Below are positions 21,176 through 33,825 of a stretch of DNA of 64,000 nucleotides, piece after piece. This stretch comes from Haberlea rhodopensis (lineage: Eukaryota > Streptophyta > Magnoliopsida > Lamiales > Gesneriaceae). The stretch spans positions 346,545 through 410,544 of the forward strand of contig CAJQUN010000483.1 in the NCBI GenBank assembly GCA_907163345.1, in the 5' to 3' direction. A program made the position numbers and the translations under genes. The notes under the pieces are model-generated. The model saw only the letters and a program-made list of their open reading frames with translations, did no database searches and was not told the origin of the DNA. How positions within the stretch are numbered: position 1 is the first letter of the stretch; the number at the start of each line of letters is the position of its first letter.

Positions 21176-21870
21176 CTCGAGAGCAGGCAGAGGCAGCCCC
21201 GGAGGAGGTGATTGCTGGTACGTGCCACTTACTTACGTACCCTGCATTTATTTTAGTAGATACATGTGCTTCTCATTCATTTGTATCGTCTGCTTTTGTG
21301 GAGAGACACCACTTGTGTTCGTCTCCATTGCCCATGCCTCTTATGGTCTCGACACCCACGGGAAAGCATGTGATTGCGGATCGTCTGTTATCTGATTGCC
21401 TCATTTATTTTGAGGGCAATGATCTGAGGGCCGATTTGATTTTGTTGGATATGGCAGATTTTGACTGCATTGTCGGCATTGATGTGTTGAGCAGATACCA
21501 AGCTGTGGTTTATTGCCGACAGAGGATGGTGCGTTTTCTGTCTGATCAGGGGTTTCAGTGGATCTTCTATGGGGACGGCTCTCGTCCAAGGATTTCGTTG
21601 ATTTCGGCAGTTAAGATGTCGCGGTTGTTGGAACGAGGTCACTCATGCTATCTTATTTATGCCGTGGACGTATCAGAGGAAAAGGAAGAGTTAAGGATCG
21701 AGGATATACCTGTAGTTGCAGAATTCACCGATGTGTTTCCGGATGAGATTCCAGGATTTCCGCCGATCAGAGATGTGGAGTTTGCGATTGAGTTACTGCC
21801 GGGGACATCTGCTATTTCCCGTGCCCCTTATAGGATGGCACCGGCAGAGCTGAGGGAGCTGAAAGTGTAG
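21172..21870 (+). pseudogene. Aspartic protease of element A
   Basis: Reads TREQAEAAPEEVIAG then VDTCASHSFVS: the catalytic D-T-G is D-T-C, so the active site is damaged. Continues through GIDVLSRYQ to the linker VVAEFTDVFPDEIPGFPP, which leads into RT. TAG stops at 21868 and 21874 replace Gln codons seen in E (IQLQELL). Confidence 0.88.
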
Positions 21871-23021
21871 TTGTAGGAGCTCCTCGATAAAGGATACATT
21901 CGCCCTAGTGTATCACCATGGGTGCACCAGTCTTGTTCATAAAGAAAAAGGATGGTTCGATGCGTCTGTGCATCGATTACCGTCAATTGAATAAAGTGAC
22001 GATTAAGAACAAGTACCCCCTTCCGAGGATTGATGACTTATTTGATCAGCTTCAGGGCACAGAGCTTTACTCGAAGATTGACTTGAGGTCAGGCTATCAC
22101 CAGATACGAGTTAGAGCTGATGATATACAAAAGACAGCCTTTCGAACCCGGTATGGGCACTACAAGTTCTTAGTGATGCCATTCGGGGTGACGAATGCCC
22201 CTGCAGTATTTATGAGCTTGATGAACAGAATATTTCAGAGGTATCTTGATCAGTTCGTCATCGTGTTTATTGACGACATTCTGGTTTATTCAAGAAGTAA
22301 GGAAGAGCATGCCAATCATTTGAGGACGGTACTTCAGATCCTCAGAGATCATCAGTTGTACGCCAAGCTCAGCAAGTGTGAGTTTTGGCTGAGCAGCGTA
22401 TAGTTCTTGGGTCATATTATCTCTCGAGATGGGATGTCAGTAGATCCCAGGAAGATAGAGGCAGTTATGGATTGGTCTGCGCCGACTTCAGTCACTGAGA
22501 TCCAAAGTTTTCTTGGTATGGCTGGGTATTATCGACGCTTTGTCGAAGGATATTCAAAGATTGCCAAGCCATTGACACAGCTGGCTCAGAAGGGAGTTCC
22601 ATTCTTTTGGTCGGAAGCTTGTGAGCAGAGCTTCCATGAATTGAAGCACAGATTGACTTCCGCACCAGTATTGGTGATTCCCAGGGAGAACAAGGGGTTC
22701 GCTCTCTATACTGACGCATCGCTTCAGGGTTTAGGGTGTGTGCTGATGCAGGATAAGCATGTAGTGGCTTATGCTTCAAGAAAATTGAAGCCACACAAGA
22801 TGAGGTATCCAGTCCATGATTTGGAACTAGCAGCTATAGTGTTTACCTTGAAGATATGGCGACACTACTTATACGGTACCTCATTCACTATCTTCAATGA
22901 TCACAAGAGCCTGAAGTTCTTGTTTACGCAGGCTGAGCTGAATATGAGACAGAGGAGATGGATGGACCTGTTGAAGGATTATGATTGTGTGATCGAATAC
23001 CATCCTGGAAAAGCAATCTGA
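21871..23021 (+). pseudogene. Reverse transcriptase and RNase H start of element A
   Basis: A one-base loss near 21918 (SPWGAP motif) changes frame. RT motifs: LCIDYRQLN, YSKIDLRSGYHQIR, FGVTNAPAVFM and the catalytic FIDDILVYS near 22265-22290. A TAG at 22401 splits it before FLGHIIS. The RNase H region (LYTDASLQGLGCVL, PVHDLELAAIVFTLK) follows. A one-base loss near 23012 (PGKAN motif) ends this frame. Confidence 0.9.
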
Positions 23022-24604
23022 CAGCCGACGCTTTGAGTCGGAAAGTTAAGAACACGGCAGAGGATGCCATGCGTCTATCAGCTATGATGGGCTCCTACTG
23101 TCAGTTGGGTTTTGATTATGATGTGTCTGCTTCACCGGTACAGGTTTTGACCTTATTAGCTGAGCCCGTTATATATGATCACATCAGGAAGGCTCAGGAG
23201 ACTGACGAGGAAGTTCAGAGATGGTTGTCAGTGGTTCGTTTGGGTCAGTCGTCGAAGTTCAGGACGACGGAGGATGGTTCCTTGAGGTTAGGTGATCGAT
23301 GGGTGGTTCCGAATACGCCCGAGTTGCGTCAGGGAATATTACAGCGAGCTCATTGCAGCAGGATGAGTATCCACCCGGGCGGAAAGAAAATGTACAAAGA
23401 CTTATGTAGCCAGTTTTGGTGGAGACGAATGAAATAAGATGTCACCACATTCGTCAAGAGATGTCTGATTTGTCAGCAAGTGAAGGCTGAGAGGCAGAGG
23501 CCTGGTGGTGAGCTTAGAAGTTTGGAGATACCAGAATGGAAGTGGGAGCACGTATCCATGGACTTCGTGACCCACTTACCGAGGACTGTTTCGGGTTTTG
23601 ATGCTATCTGGGTAGTCGTGGACATACTGACTAAAGTGACTCACTTCATTCCATATTGTATGACCTTCACGTACTATAGGATGGCTCAGTTATATGTCAG
23701 AGATGTAGTGAGACTGCATGGGATCCCTGTTTCGATTGTGTCTGATCGAGATCCGCGGTTTACATATCACTTCTGGGAAGGTCTTCAGTCAGCCCTGGGT
23801 ACAGAATTAAGGTTGAGCACATCATACCATCCTCAAACCGATGGCCAGACCGAGCGTACTATCCAGACACTCGAGGACATGTTGAGAGCATGTGTATTGG
23901 AGTTCGACGCTTCGTGGCAGGACTCAGTGGCCTTGGTAGATTTTTCTTATAACAATAGCTACCAGGCAAGCATACAAATGGCTCCTTTTGAGGCTCTCTA
24001 TGGTAGACGTTGTAGGTCGCCTTTATATTGGGATGATGTGGACCGTAAATCGGTCGGAGGACCAGAGTTGGTCCAAGAAATGGAAGAAAAAGTAAAGGTG
24101 ATCAGAAGGAAAATGAAAGCAGCCCAGGACAGGCAGGCATCGTATGCTAATCAACGGCGTCGGCCATTAGAGTTTCAGTTGGGCGACAGGGTCTTTTTGA
24201 AGATCTCACCTTTCAGAGGTGTAGTACGTTTTGGGATGCGGGGGAAGTTATCCCCGAGATATGTTGGGCCGTACGAGATCTTACAGCGTGTTGGTACTCT
24301 AGCATACCGGTTGGCTTTACCGCCCTCTCTGTCCGGCATACACGATGTGTTTCATGTGTCTATGTTGCGGAAGTATGAGCCAGATCCTTCTCATGTGTTG
24401 CAACCTTCTGAGGTTCAGATAGAGTCCGATGTTTCCTATGTGGAGCGGCCTATCAGGATTCTGGATCGGGCAGATCGCAGACTACAAAACAAAGTTATTC
24501 CCATGGTCAAAGTTCAGTGGGATCGTAGGGGTGTCGAGGAGGTCACGTGGGAGACGGAGCCACATATGGTGCAGCACTATCCGGAACTATTTTATGGTAT
24601 GTGA
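22985..24604 (+). pseudogene. RNase H end, integrase and chromodomain of element A
   Basis: After ADALSRKV the integrase zinc finger (H-H near 23350-23370, C-C near 23463-23475) is broken by TAA at 23435, where E has Arg. The catalytic triad is present: D in SMDFVTHLP, D in SDRDPRF, E in TDGQTERTIQ. The C-terminus has GPYEILQRVGTLAYRLALP and a chromodomain-like tail (VKVQWDRRGVEEVTWETE), typical of Tekay/Del chromoviruses. The tail would direct integration to marked chromatin (family knowledge). Confidence 0.9.
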
Positions 24605-24661
24605 TTTATGTTTTGTTTCGTTTTTGGTAAGTGCATGCTGATTTCGAGGGCGAAATCTTAT

Positions 24662-24675
24662 AAGTAGGGGAGTAT
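24662..24675 (+). other. Polypurine tract of element A
   Basis: AAGTAGGGGAGTAT immediately before the 3' LTR; the priming site for plus-strand DNA. Confidence 0.8.
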
Positions 24676-26831
24676 TGTGATATCCCCGAAATGATTATGT
24701 GGTTTTAAACATTAATTATGTTATGAAGATTATGGTATTAATTCATTGGGTTGAATTAATAATATTGGGGAAATGCATTTCAGGGTGGATGTGTTATATG
24801 TTGAGAATTTGGGTTATGGCATGATTATTTGGGGTGGGTGTTATTTGTTTTGGTGAAGCATGTTTAATTGGAAATTGAAGTATTTTATTGATTAAATACT
24901 ATAAAATATCATGTGAGGATATTTTAATACATCATGCTAAATACCGGGACCAAAACATAACACATCACACCACCCAACACCCAACCACCCCCCCTCAACC
25001 CATACCCATTTCAGCAGCAGATTGGCTGCCCATACCTCCACTTGCCCTCCTTTTTGACTAACTCTCCATCACTCCAAACTATCCCCAATTTTCACCCAAA
25101 AACGTCCAGCATCAGCTAAGCAAGGGGGAGGAGGAGATCTGCCATTTTATTGCTTGGAGCCTTGCCAAATATTGGAGCAAAAGAGGGTGAGAAACCATAC
25201 ATTGCTTGGGTAAATTTTTGGTTAAGTTTGGGTTTGGTGATGATGGTTTTCATGCATGCTAGTATAGGTTTGGTCGAAACCTTGGTATGAGTACTTACAT
25301 GGAAGTATTTTGTAGGCCCTAGCAGGTTTTTTCGAGCATGTTACATGTTTTATGTGTTAGATTTGTTGTTATGAAAAGTGGTGCTCGAAAATCTGGGCAA
25401 TATAATACCCTGTTTTTCAGAAAGTTTGAGTGAGTAAGGATAAAGTTGGGCGATTTTGATGCATGTGGGTTTAAGTTTGGGTGGAACTTCAATTTGAATA
25501 CATTCACGGTAGTACCTTGTAGCTCTTAGCATATTTGTTCAAGCATGTTGTATGTTTTATATGCTAGATTGGATGGTATGAATATGGGTGTTCGTGAAAT
25601 CTGGAAAAATCGCGCACAGAGCATGTGGCGATCGATCGCTACGAAGGCAGCAATCGATCGCCGAAGGCCAGTAGCCAAAATCAAAGGCAGGCAATCGATC
25701 GCCATAAATGGCGCGATCGATCGCCTCGAGCTAGTGAAGTCTGGCGATGGATCGCCTCGATGTAGCGATCAATCGCCAGATGCTGAATAGTGGTAATTGA
25801 TGTTTTTGTTGGATTTTTTGATTTTGGTCTATAAATTGGCATCTAATATTGTGTTGTACACTGGTGTAGAGCCTTCACAGATAGCTACACAACGCAGTGG
25901 ATAGAGTCCTGCAACACACCATATTTTGGAAAGGTACGTAAGCGACGTACGGGCATCCCAACGGTAACATGTATTATATATTCATTATTTGACATACGAT
26001 AAATGCGAGTTGTGCATTATGAGTACGATACATGTTGTTATGCATTGTTGTTACATATGTATGTTGTGGAATAAATGGTGTGTATTCCACGAGTCAGGGT
26101 TATCACAGTGATGATTTTAATGCTTACCGCTTATACCGTTAAAAATGTGGAGCGGGAGGGGGGAGGCTCGCTTGCACATGGAGGCGAGATTTACCATACG
26201 AAGCGAGGATATAAATACCGCTTGTATGAAGAAGCGAGGGAAGGGAGTTCCGCTTGTTCTAAAGTTATGAAGCGAGGGGCATTAAAATACACTGATGATA
26301 AACTGACTAAGGATTGAAGTAAAGATTTAAGAAGTAAAGATATGTCATGACATTTATTTAAAGAAACCATAATATAATGTATTGATTTGATTATGAGTTA
26401 TGGTACAGGGACAACCAAAATGGGCGTTTTAAATGCATTGAATTCAGGAAGTATCCTATGACTATGATTTATGCATTTATGCCTTACATTCATATTATGA
26501 TTGATATGAACCATATGTGCTCATGTGTTGGGGGTTGTCTTTGTAGGTGCTTTTGACATGGAGAACCAGGGTCGGGGTTGATACGCTGAGCTGTAAGGAG
26601 TGCTACAGGATTAGCAGAATAGAGAATTACTTTTGTATAGCTTCTACAAAGTGTAGAGTAAGACTATAGTTTAGTAACATTTTGTTAGGAATATGTATGA
26701 TTCCTTTTTGAACTTTTGGTACTGTAATCTCTTAAGCTCAGGATTATCAACCCGACCTAATACTCTGATTTATGAATGATTAGTTCTCTTATTTGCACCT
26801 TAGTATCTTGTATAGATAATGGGGTCTTACA
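24676..26831 (+). repeat. 3' LTR of element A
   Basis: 2156 bases. Differs from the 5' LTR by the missing 170-bp copy and by scattered substitutions, many in the CGATCG cluster at 25628-25779. Confidence 0.9.
25628..25779. repeat. CGATCGATCG palindrome cluster in 3' LTR of A
   Basis: Six sites matching 18680-18829. At least five sites carry a difference between the two LTRs (for example GGCGATCGATCGCC against GGCAATCGATCGCC). Confidence 0.88.
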
Positions 26832-27663
26832 CGTTTTGATGTTGTATGAAATTATAGCGAAGTTTCTACGAAAATTGGTCAAGCTGAAAATTAAGAAAAT
26901 CACTATGGGTTAATATTTAGAAGTTGCATTTGATTCATTGCACTACTTGAACAGTTAGTGTCAATTGGAATTTACATGACCAGGTTAATAGATTTCGGGG
27001 TTGATTCGAGGAGTACTCGGTAGATTAGTTTTGGTCTGAGGTACGTAGAAATGAGTTTTATCATGACGTCTGACGAAGACGTGTAATGATGCTATTGTAT
27101 GATTTTACATGTCATTAATTGATTTATATGATTTTATTGTCACTATGTGATTCTTATGCGACTATATGACATGTTGAGATACATTGGACTACTTGATATG
27201 TGAATTACATGTTATGTATTGACTTCACATAAGATTGCATGACATATTGAGTTGCATATGTAATATGATTCATAGATGATTCATGGGCATATCATATTGA
27301 TCTATCCACTTCTTTGATACCCTTGACGATGACTGAGTTGATTTACTCTGTGTGTCGGGGACGACGGGCACGACGATGACATGCAGTTAAGGTAGCAACT
27401 GTAGTCACGCGCGTTGCTACCGGACCTAGACACAAGGGATGATGAGCACAGCACAAGATGATTCTTCTAGCGCAACGTGTGGGTGATGTCACCCTCTGCT
27501 CGAGCTGATATTGATTGACGATACCTTCCTTGGTACTCCGACATTGGTATCTTGAGATTCAATTCTTTATACCCATTCATACATCGCATTCATACATGGT
27601 ATGCACTACATGATACTTTGTCATTCTTGACATGATTTATTTATTACTCGTACTGGGTTCTGA

Positions 27664-27710
27664 CCCCCTTCGCGGGGGGCTGTCATGTCTTTGTTGTATG
27701 GGCATGACAG
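27664..27710 (+). other. Strong hairpin pair in the LTR of B
   Basis: CCCCC-TTCGC-GGGGGG (27664-27679) is directly followed by CTGTCATG...CATGACAG (27680-27710), a perfect 8-bp stem. The same place in LTRs K, J and I has CCCC-N-GGGG then CTGT, so it belongs to a conserved LTR block. Confidence 0.7.
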
Positions 27711-28098
27711 GTGGTACATGTGGATATACTGCGGATGCTCGAGATGAAGCATCGATGAATACCAGAGCTCATTGGGAGCGAGCTCAGTTTATGTTTTGAG
27801 TCCCAGTAATTGTTAGAGTACTTTTTAATTACATTTTAAATTACCGGGGTATGCCCCGAGTATCTGTATTTTAAGTATTCTATTACTGGTTGGCTATATA
27901 CTTGCTTATGTGATGAGCAAAATGTTGAATTGGGAAACTGGAGTTACATATTTTCAGTATCATTATATATGTATCACCTAAAAGCGAAAAACATTTAGGG
28001 CATTTTGACAACATATTTGAAACTAATTTTCCACTGTTTACGCAAATTAATCATTATGTGTTAATTAAACACCACATTAGGATTGGGCCCTCACATTA

Positions 28099-28110
28099 TG
28101 GTATCAGATG
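28099..28110 (+). other. Primer binding site of element B
   Basis: TGGTATCAGATG three bases after the LTR end CCCTCACA. This confirms that the LTR split by A belongs to a plus-strand element. Confidence 0.8.
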
Positions 28111-28900
28111 ATAATCTGGGATTTTGCTCGAACTAGAGTTAGGAAACTGAGTCTAGTCACAAATAAAATTTTTTGTGCATGTAATTGACTACGTGTTTTT
28201 ATATGCTCTTGCCTGCTATGATTACATGTTAGATAATGAGATTTTAGACATGTACTGAATGACTAAGTTTGACAGCTAGATGTCATCTCTCTGAGTATTT
28301 TAATATGCTGAGTTGCATATAATCTAGCGAATTTGAGAATTTTATCTGTTAGTACTAGCATTTGCTGATCGGATGATGATGTAGAGTAAGTGATGAGAAC
28401 ATATATGACTTGAGATTTGTATATGATGTTTTGATTTTATGATGAACAGTTAGTGTTTGGACAGGTAGTAGTGATATAAACTTTAATAGTTATCTAGCGA
28501 ACATGTAGGCACTGTAAAATATTAATTGAATTATAACTTAGTGATAATGCATCCATTATGGGGAATTTTATTTATCACTTTGGGATTTAATCCTTGTGAT
28601 TAGTGGGATGACACAAGACTATTTAAAACACATTTTGTCGATTGACATCAGGAATTTGAGTCCGAAAGACTGGGGTAATACGTATGAGTTTACGTCAAAA
28701 CCTGTGCACGTCGAGATTATAATTTAGAACTTGAGAATATTTAAATTAGTGATATGTCAATTGAAGATAGAGTATAATTGTTGTGAGAAACAACGAGAAT
28801 TGGTTTGAATGAGGACTTGTATATGGGGACTGTCGTAATTACGTTCCATATTATGTGTCCGAACTATGAATAAATACTACAATATGAACTCTTCTGGATG
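28111..28900 (+). other. Leader of element B, no gene seen
   Basis: AT-rich sequence between primer site and the gag remnant. No open frame with recognisable domains. Confidence 0.5.
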
Positions 28901-30301
28901 AGAGTATCTAGAGTAATGGTAGTGATGGAAGACGAGTTTTCCCTCTTGTTGACACGGGAAAGGATGTTTACGAGAAGGCCATGTTGATTACATGGAAAAT
29001 GATAATCGATTATCGTGGACTTGAGAAATTGAAGTATGTGCTTAACCTCGATAGTTATTCACTAGCGAAGAGATTAGAATTAGAAGTGTTTCTGCTGAAT
29101 GATAAGACATCGATGTGGTACGAAGTAGCTAGGACTGGATTAAATGTTAATGAAGTGACTATCATTTGTAATAATCCAAGTAGTCCTGGAAAAGTTTCAG
29201 AAGTATCACTCAAGTTCATCCAGCTATAGTAATTCTAGATGTGCTAAGAGATTGTAGGATACCAGATCTTTTCGAGGTCAATGTGGATGTAGGTATCTAC
29301 TGATCCATGTGAAAGAATAAGAGGAACTAATATCGATTGTGGCCAGTCAGAGCATATCTGTTAAGTGCTCAGGAACAGATGCAGCCATAGCAACAAATAC
29401 CCTGAGCTAGGGGTAGATATCAGAGTGTTTAATTTTTTTTACCACTCAGTTCCAGTAGCAGTGAGTTACCTACAGACCAGAGGTAATACCTGATAGTTAT
29501 TTTTTGTTTCCCAACAGGCTGGAGAGTATACCTTGACAGTGGATAAGGTTAGAGATGCTACAGGAGTTGTGATCACAGATACATGTCGTGTATTTGATCA
29601 CACTGCACGAGTTTAATTTGAGACAAAAGCATTGTTTTCATACTTGCATCAAATGTGCATTGAGTATGATGATTTGGAAAATACACCAGCCGTGATGATT
29701 ATACTAACCATATATGTAATAGTGAACTATATCTTATAGTTTGATGATAGTATTGTGAATTTGAATTTAATGGTGTTGCCGAGATATGATTTTGACTGTA
29801 CCGAGGGCATGGATACTCTGATAAATTTTGAGATATTGTAAGTTGATTTCATGATGTAATGAATTTTTTGACCGTATTGTGGCTCCAAATGAAATGTATA
29901 TAGCCACGAATAGCAAGCTCAGATACTGATAGTGTCAGCTATGAAAATATTTTTGTTACGATACTTGGAAAGTGAGGGATATTTGATAATAAGCAGTTGA
30001 TGCTGATCAGGAAGAGTCGAGGTTGACTGATATCCCAGTGCTAAGAAAACTTACCAAGATTTTCCTGAGGAAATAATAGAATTTTCACTAGAGAAGGAAA
30101 TCGATTTTCACTGTTCGTTGATGCCAAGGGAGAGATTCGATAACGAAAGCACTGTACGGAATGTCATCAACAGACTTGACAGATTTAGAAGAATAGTTGC
30201 AGAATCTCCTCAATAAGGATACACTCGTCTGAGTATGTCACCTTGGGGAAACATCACTATTGTTCGTGAAGAAAAAAGATTGTATTATGAAGATGTCTAT
30301 C
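28901..30301 (+). pseudogene. Decayed gag, protease and RT start of element B
   Basis: A short open stretch at 28981-29229 (LEVFLLNDKTSMWYEVA) fits the retrotrans_gag core by position of its leucines and the Trp. Later frames show DFDCTEGMDT (protease end), then a DIPVL...FPEE-like linker near 30030-30080 and FVKKKD...MKMSI at 30260-30301, the start of RT. Many stops and shifts. The piece ends where the LTR of C begins. Confidence 0.65.
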
Positions 30302-31697
30302 TGATCGCTATTATTTTAAACAATATTTTTCAGTGTAGTGATTGTGTACCGCAAGTGCACGTGTCAAGTTTTAGTATAATGATATGACAAGTACGATTGT
30401 CGATCCCACGAGGAAATAGGAATTAATTACCAACTCTTCTAGTTTAACTATATTTAGTCTACGATAACTGGTTGTGGTTATTAAACTAACGTGACAAATT
30501 AACTCAATAATTAACACAAGCAAACACTGATGAATAAGAATAAGAATCAAAAGAAACAATTATCAAGACTTTCGGTTCACCTATGTAATCCCTCATAATT
30601 ATTTTATTAGTTAATAATCGAATTCAAACAATCTAAGGTGACTATTTTTTATAAAGCACTTATTATACCTTGGTCCGACTATAACAAATCTAATACTGAC
30701 ATTGTAATAAACTACTCTTGTATCCTTATTGAACAATTAATATTGTAAGTTGATCTATGAAAACTTCTAGCTTTCGATTATTAGATATCTATAGCTATGT
30801 ATTTGACTTCATCTCTCGATATCAGTCTGAAATCCACGGCATAAATCACTAATATCGAATCACAATTTTATCTCTCGATCTCAATTGTAATTTACTATCA
30901 TTCAAGGATGGTCAAACCCTTAAAAGCATGAAGAACAATGATCTATGCACTTAAATATATAAGAATCAGTCAAAACATTCAATTTAAATCATGGTTCAGA
31001 CAAAAGATTCCCTAAGTCTTGATAACAAACTTAGCCAACAATCTCCATCAAATAACAATGCATAAACATGTTTTGCAACATTCTAAACATTAAAATCTAA
31101 TGAAAATATAGAATTAGAGTTAGAAATACGGAAATAAGGAGAGGCGTTGACTCCTTGCGTTGCTCCGTTGTCCCGTCTCTTCCGATGCGTCTCTTCTTCA
31201 ATGGTTATGGTGTATGGATGGTTGGAGATGAAGGAGAATGATGAAGGCTGCTTGTTGTAGGGTTTATTATGAGCCAAAAATCCCCAAAAATTTCTGAAAT
31301 CTTCTATATATCATGTTGGAGGAGTTTCAAGTAAAATGGACACAAAATAACCAAGATGGTAACAAAATCCCAAAATTTCCGAGTCGAGGCGATCAATCAC
31401 TTCAAATGAAGCGATCGATCGCATTTTGCTAATGCCTCGAGGTGATCTATCGCCTCATTTGAAGCGGTCGATCGTTTCCTCTGATTTTCAGCAAATTACG
31501 ATTCGTCCCTCCTTTTCCAAGTTTGCTCGGTTTGGTCATTTTTCATCATTTTAAGCATATTTCCTCCACTTTTATGCATTTGGACCTAGATTCCTGAAAT
31601 ATACAAATGTATACCAAAACGCGTAATATTTTCCAGGAATCAATACAAAAACGCCCCAAATTTTATATCAAATTAAGTGTAAAAATCACACTTATCA
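30302..31697 (-). repeat. 3' LTR of element C
   Basis: 1396 bases. On the minus strand it begins TGATAAGTGTGATTTTTACAC and ends AATAGCGATCA. Its first part, absent from the other LTR, holds a small CGATCG cluster at 31388-31475. Confidence 0.85.
31388..31475. repeat. CGATCGATCG cluster in Athila-like LTR of C
   Basis: Four sites: GGCGATCAATCAC, GCGATCGATCGC, GGTGATCTATCGCC and GCGGTCGATCG. Three are decayed. Same motif as in the Tekay-like LTRs although the element lineage is different. Confidence 0.75.
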
Positions 31698-31712
31698 ACT
31701 CCCCCAAACTTA
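31698..31712 (-). other. Polypurine tract of element C
   Basis: On the minus strand TAAGTTTGGGGGAGT directly before the 3' LTR. Confidence 0.8.
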
Positions 31713-31901
31713 AACTTTATCGTCTCGAGCAAGAAATAAGATCACACAGTAGAGTTCAATATTGAAGATTCCAATAAACCAATTCCCAATCAATCATGTA
31801 ACTCAGATATCTCAATTACAGACGAACAAAAATAAATCAGAAAGTTTAACAAGTTGTGTTTTCTCCTAGATCAAGCAACATTTCTCCAAATCAGAAATGC
31901 G

Positions 31902-33820
31902 TGTAAGGACCCTGATACCTTAAGTGTGGATTTAAGTGCAATAAGAGCTAAGCATGCATAAATTAGAGTATAAAGTTCGTGTTGATGCCTTGAGCTATTA
32001 GGATTACAGTGCCAAAATAAAATTTCCAAAATGATTAATTACATTCCCAGCTAAATGAATGTTAATCCTATAGTTTTACACTACTCCTAGAGTAGAGACT
32101 ATGCAAAAGAATCCGACCATCCTATACCAAAGGCACTCCTCACGAAGCTCACCGCGTTAACCCGGTCCTTAGCCCTTCAAGCCAAAATGCACCTACAGGA
32201 ACAACCCCACAATGAGCATATACATCATTCATCAACAAAACTCAAGAACAATAATGTTAATAATTGCATGAAACATTTATCACGTATACTCCCTGAGTTG
32301 CCACATTAACATACTTTCGTCAGTCGTTCCTGTTCCATAACTCATGTACATAATCATTAGCTCATAATATAAGTGATCAACTCCGTATTTCATTTATATG
32401 CAACGATACCCATCGATAATCACTTATCTAACGCAACAATTCCGGTCTTGTTATAACATCGGTATTTTAGTACCCCTCGCTTCGACATATAGCGGCATCA
32501 TATGATACCCCTCGCTTCGACATGACAGCAGCATAACCATCGCTTCGACAAGATAGTGACAAATATAATTCCATCGCTTCATATGACAGCGGCAAGTACC
32601 ATATTCCTCTTCGAATATAACAACCACCGGAACATTCAACCATTCTCAAACACATAACAATGCACATTGCATAATCCCAATAGCATAATTGCATCACCAA
32701 TTGCTCGTACGTCTCACTACGTACCTATCCAAAATGTAGAATTTGGTAGGACTTTATTTCCTTTGTTGTGCTGCCACCTGGGATAGTTCTACACAATCAC
32801 ACAAACCAATATTAGAAGCCAATAATAGTCCGATACCAAAAATCCCACCAAAATAACCAAAATATGCAATTCTGCATCTCGCGATCGCTACAATGCCCCG
32901 ATCGATCGTGAGATCCAGCAGCCAAAATGCCCAAAAATCTGTCTTCGATGATCGAGCGCCAAGTTTGGCGCGATCGATAGCGAGACCCACCGATCGATCG
33001 CCCAAACTTGGCGATTGATCGCCAAATGTTGATGTTTGCTACTGCTTGCGCGTGATCGATCGCCAAAAACAGGCAATCGATCGCCGCGACCTGTAACCGA
33101 AAATTCACTTTTTACACCTTAAACTTCCCCAATCCATACCAACTCAAATACCAACAAACCAATAACATCAAAACACCATAAACCTTCAATATAAACCTTA
33201 ATAACACCAAAACATCCAACACCCTACCAAAAACAACATATACCCAAAACAAACCATTTTAAATCCCAAAACACAAATCCATTTCCATTCAAAATACATA
33301 AGAACAATACTAATAGGGGTTTATACCTCTTGAAGCTTCCTTGCAAGAATCAAGAATAGCAAGATTTCCAAAGTTTTCTCTCCCTCCTTGTTGTGCAAAA
33401 CGTTTTGGGTTTTTGGGGAATAAGGGTTGGGGAATTTTGATTAAGAGTGGTGAGAGAGTAAAGTATGATGGGGTATAGTGGGTTTAAAGATTAAAATGGC
33501 ACCCCATTACTTAGCATGATGTATAAAATATCCCTACATTATATTTTAATAACATTTTCCAAGAATGCACCAAAACTCAATTAAACATGCTTTACCAAGA
33601 TAATTAACACCCATCCCAAATAAACCATGCTATAACTCAATTCCAAACATGCATCACATGCACCCTGAAATGCATTACCAGGTCATGCCCACCTCATGCC
33701 CACCGCATGACTAAGCATTTCACCCTAATAGTTAATTCAACACTAAATTAATTAACACCTAAATTATCCAATAAACATTATTAATGCCCAAATGCACATA
33801 ATTATTTCGGGGATATCACA
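31902..33820 (-). mobile_element. Solo Gypsy LTR L inside element C
   Basis: On the minus strand it begins TGTGATATCCCCG (33820) and ends GGGTCCTTACA (31902). Flanks ATGCG (31897-31901) and GTGCG (33821-33825) fit a 5-bp duplication with one change. No coding sequence. It resembles the LTRs of A and E: CGATCG cluster at 32881-33087, hairpin segment at 32460-32620 and the ACCTACAGGAACAACCCCAC block at 32190-32210. Confidence 0.85.
32881..33087. repeat. CGATCGATCG palindrome cluster in solo LTR L
   Basis: About eight sites such as CCGATCGATCGTG, GCGATCGATAGCG, GATCGATCGCC and GGCAATCGATCGCCG. Short frames on the minus strand rich in S-I-D-R come from this repeat. Confidence 0.85.
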
Positions 33821-33825
33821 GTGCG

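Larger units (their letters stand above)
17556..26831 (+). mobile_element. Tekay-like Gypsy element A, complete but mutated
   Basis: LTRs at 17556-19881 and 24676-26831 both begin TGTGATATCCCCG and end GGGGTCTTACA (5') or the same (3'). Internal order is gag, protease, RT, RNase H, integrase, chromodomain, all on the plus strand. Flanks TGTTT (17551-17555) and CGTTT (26832-26836) fit a 5-bp target duplication with one change. It sits within the 5' LTR of B: sequence on both sides joins to one LTR ending at a primer site. Six in-frame stops and three frameshifts make it non-functional. Confidence 0.9.

Noticed and set aside
32754..33108. Minus-strand frames rich in S-I-D-R
   Set aside because: Translation of CGATCGATCG repeats in solo LTR L, as also at 42135-42458 and 57727-58030.
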